Source: JBAZDC01 sp041654595 (lineage in GTDB: Bacteria; Pseudomonadota; Gammaproteobacteria; Burkholderiales; Burkholderiaceae_B). From it: a stretch of 6,462 bases of DNA. The notes beneath the pieces are model-generated. The model saw only the letters and a list, made by a program, of their open reading frames with translations. It was not told where the DNA came from and searched no databases. The DNA lies in contig CAZKBT010000100.1 in NCBI GenBank assembly GCA_964551305.1, forward strand, positions 1 through 6,462, read 5' to 3'. Both the position numbers and the translations under genes were made by a program. Below are positions 1 through 5,158 of the stretch, piece by piece. Numbering within the stretch: position 1 is the stretch's first letter; each line of letters opens with the position of its first letter.

Positions 1-494
1 CGCATTTCGGGCTCGGAGACGATTTCGAGCAGCGGCGTGCCGGCGCGGTTCAGATCGATGCCGGTCGACGATTCGCCGTGGGGGCCGGTGTAGTCTTCGT
101 GCAGCGACTTGCCGGCGTCTTCTTCGAGGTGAGCCCGGGTCAGATTGACCGTTTTTTCCTGCTCACCCACGAAAAACCGGATGACGCCGCCCTGAACGAC
201 GGGAATTTCGAACTGGCTGATCTGGTAGTTCTTCGGCAGGTCGGGGTAAAAATAGTTCTTGCGGGCGAAAATGGAGCGGGGCGCGATGTGCGCGCCGACC
301 GCCAGCCCGAACTGGATTGCGCGGGATACGGCGCCCTTGTTCATGACCGGCAGGCTGCCGGGCAGGGCCATGTCGACTTCATTCGCTTGCGTATTGGGGG
401 CGGCGCCGAATTGCGTGCTGCTGCTCGAGAATATCTTCGACGCGGTCGATAACTGCGTGTGCGTTTCCAAGCCGATGACGATTTCCCATTCCAT
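1..494 (-). CDS. gatB: Aspartyl/glutamyl-tRNA amidotransferase subunit B, 5' part only (runs off the left edge)
   Basis: GatB binds the misacylated tRNA and activates its side-chain carboxylate with ATP. It then transfers the ammonia delivered from GatA, giving Gln-tRNA(Gln) and/or Asn-tRNA(Asn) in the cytoplasm. I translated the minus strand from 494 to 1: 164 uninterrupted codons are visible, about a third of a usual GatB of roughly 480 residues, so the C-terminal half and the tail domain are missing. The start reads MEWEIVIGLETHTQLST, the family's standard opening. It is followed by the hallmark blocks YFYPDLPKNYQISQ, HLEEDAGKS and DLNRAGTPLLEIVSEP. The ATG overlaps the gatA stop by one base (TAATG), and a modest Shine-Dalgarno GGAA lies 8 nt upstream inside gatA. 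Family assignment is firm. Whether the enzyme serves Gln, Asn or both cannot be told from this window. Confidence 0.97.
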   Translation of the reverse strand, partial: MEWEIVIGLETHTQLSTASKIFSSSSTQFGAAPNTQANEVDMALPGSLPVMNKGAVSRAIQFGLAVGAHIAPRSIFARKNYFYPDLPKNYQISQFEIPVVQGGVIRFFVGEQEKTVNLTRAHLEEDAGKSLHEDYTGPHGESSTGIDLNRAGTPLLEIVSEPEM

Positions 495-496
495 TA
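492..496 (-). other. gatA-gatB stop/start overlap (TAATG), likely translational coupling
   Basis: Read on the minus strand, the gatA stop TAA (496-494) and the gatB start ATG (494-492) share one base. Overlaps of this kind usually allow the terminating ribosome to restart. Coupling would help keep GatA and GatB equimolar, as their complex requires. The overlap is seen directly; coupling is inferred. Confidence 0.8.
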
Positions 497-2017
497 TGCG
501 ATTTCCGGTTTGCGTTGATGCCAGTCGGTGGCTTGTTGAAAGCGATCCGCCAACGCCAGGAGGCGGCCTTCCGAAAAGTAATTGCCGATGATCTGCAGGC
601 CGATGGGCAGCGCCCGCGGCGCGCTTCCGAATCCGCAAGGTATGGACATGGCGGGCAGTCCCGCAAGGCTCACGCCCAGGGTGTACACGTCGGCCAGCCA
701 GTCGGCGGTCGGGTCTTCGCGGTTGTCGCCGATCGCTTTCGCCACGGTCGGCGCGACCGGTCCCATGATGACGTCGCAGTGCTCGGCGTAGGCTTGCTGG
801 AAATCGTCGACGATGCGCCGGCGCACGCGCTGCGCCTGCAGGTAATAGGCATCGTAATAGCCGTGGGACAGTACGTAGGTGCCGACCATGATGCGCCGTT
901 GCACTTCGGCGCCGAACCCTTGCGAGCGCGAGCGGCTGGTCATCTCGGCCAGGTCGGTATAGTCCGGCGCGCGATGTCCGTACCGTACGCCGTCATAGCG
1001 CGACAGGTTGCTGGACGCTTCGGCGGGCGCGATGACGTAGTACGTGGGTATGGCCAGGCGCGTCAGCGGCAGGGAAATGTCGACGCGAGTCGCGCCCAGC
1101 GATTCGAATGTCCGGACGGCGGCTTCGACGGCCTGCGCCACGTCGCCGGCCAAGCCGTCGCCGAAGTATTCGCGGGGAACACCGATGCGCAGGCCTTTCA
1201 GGGGCATGCCGCCCTGCGCATCGAACTGTTGCACGGCGTCGTCGAAGTCCTTGCGGATGCGCTCGGGCGTGTTGGCCCGGCCCCTGCAGTTTTCCAGGCT
1301 GGTGGCGTCGCGCGGGTCGAAACCGCTCATGGGAACGAGTACTTCCAGCAGGTCGCGGGCATGGCGCGCGATGGGGCCGGCCTGGTCCAAGCTGGATCCG
1401 TAGGCGATCATGCCGAAGCGCGACACGGTGCCATACGTGGGCTTGATGCCGCTCACGCCGCAAAACGCGGCCGGCTGGCGCACGGATCCGCCCGTGTCCG
1501 TGCCGGTTGCCGCCATGACCAGCCCTGCTGCGACCGCCGCCGCCGAGCCGCCGGACGAGCCGCCGGGCACGGCATCGGCATCCCATGGGTTGCGCGCCGG
1601 GCCGAACGCCGAGTTTTCGTTGCCCGAGCCCATGGCGAATTCATCGCAATTGAGCTTGCCCATCGACACCGCGCCGGCTTGCAGCAGGCGTTGAACGACG
1701 GTGGCGTCGAACGGGCTGACGTAGTTGGCCAGCATCTTACTTCCCGCCGTCGTGCGCCAGCCTTGCGTGACGAACACATCTTTGTGGGCGATGGGAATGC
1801 CGGCCAGCGCCGCGCCGCCGCCCTGGGCCAACTGGGCATCGGCAACGTCGGCTTGAGCCAGCGTCAGGTCGGGGTCGACGTGCAGAAAGGCGTTCAGCCC
1901 AGCGTGTGCCTGTATCGCCTTCAAGGCACTGTCGGCCAGTTCGCGCGCGCTGACCTTGCGCTCGGATAATGCAGTGCGCAGTTCCGCGATACCGCTGAAT
2001 TCTGAATGTAAAGGCAT
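494..2017 (-). CDS. gatA: Aspartyl/glutamyl-tRNA amidotransferase subunit A (amidase-signature glutaminase)
   Basis: GatA is the glutaminase of GatCAB. It hydrolyses glutamine and feeds ammonia to GatB. The 507-residue product is close to the family's usual 480-510. The amidase-signature Ser-cisSer-Lys triad is intact: Lys79 in AHKD, Ser154 in the PGGSSGGS loop and Ser178 in TGTDTGGS. The spacing agrees with the Lys79/Ser154/Ser178 numbering I recall for characterised GatA. Other family blocks are KLNCDEFAMGSGNENS (121-136), GIKPTYGTVSRFG (190-202) and SSLDQAGPIAR. The C-terminal block GLPAMSIPCGF is followed by PIGLQIIGNYFSE. The ATG sits 9 nt after the gatC stop with a weak GAG-type ribosome site (GACGAG). 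It is the middle gene of gatC-gatA-gatB. No missing catalytic residue or frameshift is seen. A plain amidase is unlikely given the gatC and gatB neighbours. Confidence 0.98.
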   Translation of the reverse strand: MPLHSEFSGIAELRTALSERKVSARELADSALKAIQAHAGLNAFLHVDPDLTLAQADVADAQLAQGGGAALAGIPIAHKDVFVTQGWRTTAGSKMLANYVSPFDATVVQRLLQAGAVSMGKLNCDEFAMGSGNENSAFGPARNPWDADAVPGGSSGGSAAAVAAGLVMAATGTDTGGSVRQPAAFCGVSGIKPTYGTVSRFGMIAYGSSLDQAGPIARHARDLLEVLVPMSGFDPRDATSLENCRGRANTPERIRKDFDDAVQQFDAQGGMPLKGLRIGVPREYFGDGLAGDVAQAVEAAVRTFESLGATRVDISLPLTRLAIPTYYVIAPAEASSNLSRYDGVRYGHRAPDYTDLAEMTSRSRSQGFGAEVQRRIMVGTYVLSHGYYDAYYLQAQRVRRRIVDDFQQAYAEHCDVIMGPVAPTVAKAIGDNREDPTADWLADVYTLGVSLAGLPAMSIPCGFGSAPRALPIGLQIIGNYFSEGRLLALADRFQQATDWHQRKPEIA

Positions 2018-2026
2018 TTTCTCGTC

Positions 2027-2338
2027 TTATTCGATTACCGTGGGGACCAGGAACAGGCCGTCATGCTGGGCGGGAGCGTTGGCCATCAGGCATTGACGCC
2101 GCTCTTCGGTCGAGGCCGGATCGGCCTGGTCTTCGCGCAGGCGCAGAGAAATGGACTGCAGCGCGGACAGAGGATGGGCCATGGGCTCCACGCCGGCGGT
2201 GTCGACGGCTTGCAGTTGCTCGATCAGTGTGAAAATATGGCTTAATTCACTTTGCACGCGGGAAATCTCGGCGTCGTCGGAAAATTCGAGCCGGGCAAGG
2301 CGCGCGATGCGCGTGACGTTTTCTTTCTGGATGGCCAT
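2027..2338 (-). CDS. gatC: Aspartyl/glutamyl-tRNA amidotransferase subunit C
   Basis: GatC is the small subunit that wraps around the GatA-GatB interface and stabilises the amidotransferase. The product is 103 residues, typical for the family at about 95-105. It opens MAIQKENVTRIARLARLEFS, a standard GatC helical start. It carries VEPMAHP and LREDQ in the middle and ends APAQHDGLFLVPTVIE, the usual C-terminal signature. The frame stays open upstream to a TTG at 2446, but that 36-residue extension has no family likeness and would begin inside the probable promoter, so I take the ATG at 2338. No good Shine-Dalgarno precedes it; the nearest AGGG ends about 13 nt away. It is the first gene of gatCAB, 9 nt before gatA and divergent from mreB. 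Confidence 0.96.
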   Translation of the reverse strand: MAIQKENVTRIARLARLEFSDDAEISRVQSELSHIFTLIEQLQAVDTAGVEPMAHPLSALQSISLRLREDQADPASTEERRQCLMANAPAQHDGLFLVPTVIE

Positions 2339-2345
2339 GGCGTGG

Positions 2346-2362
2346 TGATGGACCCTGATGGA
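2346..2362. repeat. Direct repeat TGATGGA x2, 10 bp apart, just before gatC
   Basis: TGATGGA occurs at 2346-2352 and 2356-2362, one helical turn apart, with CCC between them. On the gatC strand it reads TCCATCA-GGG-TCCATCA and ends 7 nt before the ATG, covering the space where a ribosome site should be. The repeat is certain; a function is unproven. Confidence 0.4.
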
Positions 2363-2438
2363 GTTGTGTCGAAGGAATTCGATGTGTAAACAACGGCGTG
2401 ACGGGTTAAGAACAGTGAACGCGCGCCACAATTCGATC

Positions 2439-2465
2439 GTTATCAACGCGAATTATAAGTTATCA
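2439..2465. repeat. Direct repeat GTTATCA x2, 20 bp apart, in the divergent promoter region
   Basis: GTTATCA occurs at 2439-2445 and again at 2459-2465, exactly 20 bp start to start, which is about two helical turns. The copies flank the overlapping -10 elements. This geometry suits a dimeric regulator, but seven-base repeats in AT-rich DNA can occur by chance, and I know of no named regulator with this site. Confidence 0.4.
2452..2457 (-). promoter_or_regulatory. Candidate -10 box of the gatCAB promoter
   Basis: The minus strand reads an exact TATAAT here, in the most AT-rich part of the gatC-mreB gap and about 115 nt before the gatC ATG. No convincing TTGACA-like -35 lies 16-18 bp upstream (GATCAA or GGATCA are poor matches), so the call rests on the -10 and its position. 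It would give a leader of roughly 105 nt. Confidence 0.4.
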
Positions 2466-2466
2466 T
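2454..2466 (+). promoter_or_regulatory. Candidate -10 region of the mreBCD-mrdA promoter
   Basis: The plus strand offers two -10-like hexamers, TATAAG (2454-2459) and TATCAT (2461-2466), each five of six to consensus. Neither has a good -35 at 16-18 bp. Transcription from here would leave a leader of about 90-100 nt before the mreB ATG. The first hexamer overlaps the minus-strand TATAAT, so the two operons may share one promoter core. Confidence 0.33.
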
Positions 2467-2563
2467 TGCTAGCTTGATCCTCTGGCCGTTTCTTGCAGCC
2501 TTTTCGTCGGTTCGAAACGGGCCCGACCACTTTTTCAAATTTCAGATTTTCACTGAGCGACCC

Positions 2564-3607
2564 ATGTTCGGATTCCTTCGTAGTTATTTCTCTAGCGATA
2601 TGGCGATCGACCTCGGTACGGCCAACACCTTGATTTACGTGCGGGGCAAGGGCATCGTTCTGGACGAGCCTTCGGTCGTCGCCATACGCCACGATGGCGG
2701 ATCGAACGGCAAGAAGGTCATCCAAGCCGTGGGCACCGAAGCCAAGATGATGTTGGGCAGGGTGCCGGGCAATATCGAGGCGATCCGTCCCATGAAGGAT
2801 GGCGTCATTGCGGACTTCACCGTGACCGAGCAGATGCTCAAGCAGTTCATCCGCATGGTGCATCCACGCAGCATGTTCGCGCCCAGCCCGCGCATCATCG
2901 TGTGCGTGCCCTGCGGGTCGACCCAGGTCGAGCGCCGCGCCATCCGTGAGTCGGCCTTGGGCGCGGGCGCGAGCCAAGTCTACCTGATCGAAGAGCCGAT
3001 GGCCGCCGCCATCGGCGCCGGCCTGGCCGTGTCCGACGCCAGCGGCTCCATGGTCGTCGACATCGGCGGGGGCACGACCGAAGTGGCCATCATTTCCCTG
3101 GGCGGCATGGTCTACAAGGGCTCGGTGCGCGTGGGCGGCGACAAGTTTGACGAAGCCATCATCAATTACATCCGCCGCAATTACGGCATGCTCATCGGGG
3201 AACCCACCGCCGAGCTCATCAAGAAAACCATCGGCTCGGCGTTCCCCGGCTCCGAAGTGCGGGAAATCGAAGTCAAGGGACGCAACTTGTCGGAAGGCGT
3301 GCCGCGCAGTTTCACCGTCTCGTCCAATGAAATCCTTGAGTCGCTGACCGATCCGCTCAATCAGATTGTGTCGGCGGTAAAAACGGCGCTGGAACAGACG
3401 CCGCCCGAGCTGGGCGCCGACATCACGGACAAGGGCATCGCCCTGACGGGCGGCGGCGCCCTGTTGCATGACCTGGACCGCCTGCTTCAAGAAGAAACCG
3501 GACTGCCCGTGGTGGTGGCCGACGATCCGCTTACGTGCGTCGTGCGGGGTTGCGGCGAAGCGCTCGAACATCTTGAACGGCTCGGCACGGTGTTTATCTA
3601 CGATTAA
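2564..3607 (+). CDS. mreB: Rod shape-determining actin homologue MreB
   Basis: MreB polymerises into short membrane-bound antiparallel filaments that organise sidewall peptidoglycan synthesis. The product is 347 residues, a standard length for the family. The N-terminus MFGFLRSYF forms the expected short amphipathic membrane-binding helix. The actin-fold nucleotide motifs are all present: phosphate 1 DLGTANT (16-22), phosphate 2 DIGGGTT (from Asp166) and the adenosine motif LTGGGALL (294-301). EEPMAAAIGAGL lies before phosphate 2, and the end is LGTVFIYD. The ATG at 2564 is chosen because it matches the family N-terminus; the frame runs upstream to a TTG at 2474 but that part is not MreB-like. 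A weak GAG (2555-2557) lies 6 nt before the ATG. It is the first gene of mreBCD-mrdA, divergent from gatC. Confidence 0.98.
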   Translation: MFGFLRSYFSSDMAIDLGTANTLIYVRGKGIVLDEPSVVAIRHDGGSNGKKVIQAVGTEAKMMLGRVPGNIEAIRPMKDGVIADFTVTEQMLKQFIRMVHPRSMFAPSPRIIVCVPCGSTQVERRAIRESALGAGASQVYLIEEPMAAAIGAGLAVSDASGSMVVDIGGGTTEVAIISLGGMVYKGSVRVGGDKFDEAIINYIRRNYGMLIGEPTAELIKKTIGSAFPGSEVREIEVKGRNLSEGVPRSFTVSSNEILESLTDPLNQIVSAVKTALEQTPPELGADITDKGIALTGGGALLHDLDRLLQEETGLPVVVADDPLTCVVRGCGEALEHLERLGTVFIYD

Positions 3608-3627
3608 TAGATGGACGGGGTCGGGGG

Positions 3628-3642
3628 GCCGGACGTTCCGGC
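3628..3642 (+). repeat. Inverted repeat (6-bp GC stem, 3-nt loop) between mreB and mreC
   Basis: GCCGGA (3628-3633) pairs perfectly with TCCGGC (3637-3642) around the loop CGT. It sits in the 71-nt gap between mreB and mreC (3608-3678). It is not followed by a T-run, so it does not look like an intrinsic terminator. A role in mRNA stability or in lowering mreCD expression relative to mreB is possible but inferred. Confidence 0.5.
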
Positions 3643-3678
3643 GCCGTCTTCCTCCTACGGTGCGGTTGGCAATTATTC

Positions 3679-4539
3679 ATGCAAGAAACCAGTACGATCA
3701 GGTTGTTCAAACGCGGCCCTACCGCCGAGTTCAGGCTGTTCGTTCTCGGTGTGCTGGCGATCGCCCTGCTGCTGGTCGACGCCCGCACGGATGCGCTGGC
3801 CCCCGCGCGCCAGGCCGTGTCGGTGGCGCTTTATCCTTTCCAACGGCTGGTGATGATGCCGCGCGACGTCGTCGAGCACGTCAACAGCTGGGTCAATGCC
3901 GCGGCCGAGGTCCGGACCGAAAAGGAAGCCTTGCGGCAGCAGCGTATAGAACTGGCCCAGATATCGACGCACGCCGCCCAGCTTGCCGCTGAAAACGAGC
4001 AGCTGCGCCGCTTGCTCAACGTAGCCGATACGGTCAATCAGCAGTCGGTCGCCGTCGAGGTCTTCTACGAGCCGCCCGGCGCCTACTCCCGCCGCCTGAT
4101 TTTCAATAAAGGCTCGTCGCACGGCATCTTGCCGGGGATGCCGGTGATCGACGAAGGCGGCGTCGTGGGCCAGATCGTCAGGGTGACGCCGTTCACGGCC
4201 GAAGCGGCCTTGCTGTCCGACGACAAGCTGTCCATCCCCGTGCAAGTCCTGCGCAACGGCTTGCGCCTGATCGCATTCGGGGGCAACGTCCATGGCAAGG
4301 TCGAAGTGCGTTATCTGACGGGCGACGTCGATATCCGGGTCGGGGATACGCTGGTGACCAGCGGAATAGGCGGCCTGTTTCCCGCCGGCCTGTCGGTCGC
4401 CCAGGTCGATTCCATCGAGCGCGACGCCGTATCCGGGTTCGGGGTAGCCTTGGCCGAGCCGTTGTCGCATCCGGAGCGCAACCGGCATTTCCTGGTGCTG
4501 CGCGTCGACGTGTCCGAGCAGCAACCGGAATCGGAGTGA
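3679..4539 (+). CDS. mreC: Cell shape-determining protein MreC
   Basis: MreC is a bitopic inner-membrane protein of the Rod complex. It reaches into the periplasm, self-associates and activates PBP2. The product has 286 residues. A short cytoplasmic start is followed by one membrane helix at about 18-34 (FRLFVLGVLAIALLLVD). A helical, coiled-coil-prone stretch follows at about 72-118, with many Glu, Gln, Arg and Leu residues and ending near ENEQLRRLLN. The rest is the double beta-domain of the family. Matching blocks there are SRRLIFNKGSSHGILPGMPV (137-156), GVVGQIVRV (161-169), and DTLVTSGIGGLFPAGL (223-238). The ATG at 3679 has no clear Shine-Dalgarno, but the membrane helix and family fit support it. 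It lies 71 nt after mreB and 7 nt before mreD. Confidence 0.96.
   Translation: MQETSTIRLFKRGPTAEFRLFVLGVLAIALLLVDARTDALAPARQAVSVALYPFQRLVMMPRDVVEHVNSWVNAAAEVRTEKEALRQQRIELAQISTHAAQLAAENEQLRRLLNVADTVNQQSVAVEVFYEPPGAYSRRLIFNKGSSHGILPGMPVIDEGGVVGQIVRVTPFTAEAALLSDDKLSIPVQVLRNGLRLIAFGGNVHGKVEVRYLTGDVDIRVGDTLVTSGIGGLFPAGLSVAQVDSIERDAVSGFGVALAEPLSHPERNRHFLVLRVDVSEQQPESE
4533..4539 (+). promoter_or_regulatory. Ribosome binding site of mreD, overlapping the mreC stop
   Basis: GGAGTGA contains a GGAG core (4533-4536) 10 nt before the mreD ATG and includes the mreC stop TGA (4537-4539). It is the clearest ribosome site in the window. It decides the mreD start and suggests coupling to mreC translation. 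Confidence 0.7.
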
Positions 4540-4546
4540 AACGGAC

Positions 4547-5134
4547 ATGGCGAACAGACCTCGGCCAGAGACGGCGCGCGCCGGCCGCGCGGGCCCTTCG
4601 CGTTCTTCTCTGAGCGCGCTGGAACCCATCGATCATGCGCCGTTCAAGCGGCCGTCCAGCTCCGTTTTCATCTGGGTTACGATTATCCTGGTGTGGCTGA
4701 TATCCCTATTGCCCTGGCGGGTGTGGCCGTCGGCCCCGGATCTGCTGCTGCTGGTCATTGCATTCTGGTCACTGAACGAGCCGAGGCGCGTCAGCATGTT
4801 CACGGCTTTTGCGTTCGGCCTGCTCATGGACATCCACGACGGCTTGTACCTGGGCGAGCAGGCGCTGGCCTACGTAGTGATCGCATACGGCGCCGTCAAG
4901 CTGGCCAAGCGGCTGCAGCGCTTCCATCCCGCGGTGCAGGCCTTGCACATGCTGCCGATCTTCGTCGGCGCCCAGGCCGTTTCTCACTTGCTGCATTCCT
5001 GGCTGGCGGGCGAATGGGCGGGTTGGACGTGGCTGTGGTCGGTATTGCTGACCGTGCTCTTGTGGCCCCTGGCGGATGTCCTGCTGCACATGCCCCAGCG
5101 CCGTCTCGACGAATCGGACTCGAGCTCGGCGTAG
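4547..5134 (+). CDS. mreD: Rod shape-determining membrane protein MreD
   Basis: MreD is the multi-spanning inner-membrane component of the Rod complex and works with MreC. The product has 195 residues, longer than the roughly 160 typical of enteric MreD. The excess is a hydrophilic, Arg/Pro/Ser-rich N-terminus (residues 1 to about 38) predicted to face the cytoplasm. About six membrane segments follow, near 40-57, 62-77, 84-98, 104-118, 132-150 and 162-181. The conserved family block FGLLMDIHDGLYLGEQALAY spans 90-109. The start at 4547 is supported by the GGAG site at 4533 and by the absence of another in-frame ATG before Met84, which is inside the third membrane segment. It ends with an amber TAG, 24 nt before mrdA and in the same frame. 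Confidence 0.94.
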   Translation: MANRPRPETARAGRAGPSRSSLSALEPIDHAPFKRPSSSVFIWVTIILVWLISLLPWRVWPSAPDLLLLVIAFWSLNEPRRVSMFTAFAFGLLMDIHDGLYLGEQALAYVVIAYGAVKLAKRLQRFHPAVQALHMLPIFVGAQAVSHLLHSWLAGEWAGWTWLWSVLLTVLLWPLADVLLHMPQRRLDESDSSSA

Positions 5135-5158
5135 TCTTCGCCGCGCGCCTATTTCGCC

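Larger units (their letters stand above)
2339..2563. other. Divergent intergenic region between gatC and mreB
   Basis: This 225-bp gap separates the two start codons and must contain the promoters for both operons. It is AT-richer than the genes, especially 2430-2475 and 2530-2555. Besides the -10 candidates and direct repeats listed separately, it contains the short palindromes CGATCG (2434-2439), GCTAGC (2468-2473) and TTCGAA (2511-2516). I see no riboswitch fold, tRNA or credible small ORF in it. The open frames that extend mreB and gatC into it start at TTG and lack homology-like sequence. Confidence 0.75.

Noticed and set aside
515..1969. Plus-strand open frame of 484 codons antisense to gatA
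   Set aside because: It lies in the codon-aligned antisense frame, where stops arise only opposite TTA, CTA or TCA codons, which are rare in this GC-rich genome. The translation has no recognisable family or domain, whereas gatA is unmistakable.
2339..2446. A 36-residue N-terminal extension of GatC from a TTG codon
   Set aside because: It has no GatC-like sequence and would start inside or next to the probable promoter. The family start MAIQKENV fits the ATG at 2338.
2474..2563. A 30-residue N-terminal extension of MreB from a TTG codon
   Set aside because: The extra residues are unlike any MreB, and the family's amphipathic start MFGFLRSYF begins at the ATG at 2564.
2453..3571. Minus-strand open frame of 372 codons antisense to mreB
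   Set aside because: Same codon-aligned antisense artefact. The His/Asp/Gly/Arg-rich translation resembles no known protein, and the frame would also cross the divergent promoter region.
3628..3655. Intrinsic terminator after mreB
   Set aside because: The hairpin is real but is followed by GCCGTCTTCCTCC rather than a T-run, and the downstream genes belong to the same conserved operon.
3673..4629. Minus-strand open frame of 318 codons antisense to mreC
   Set aside because: Again aligned codon-to-codon with the real gene. It has no family likeness and no ribosome site of note.
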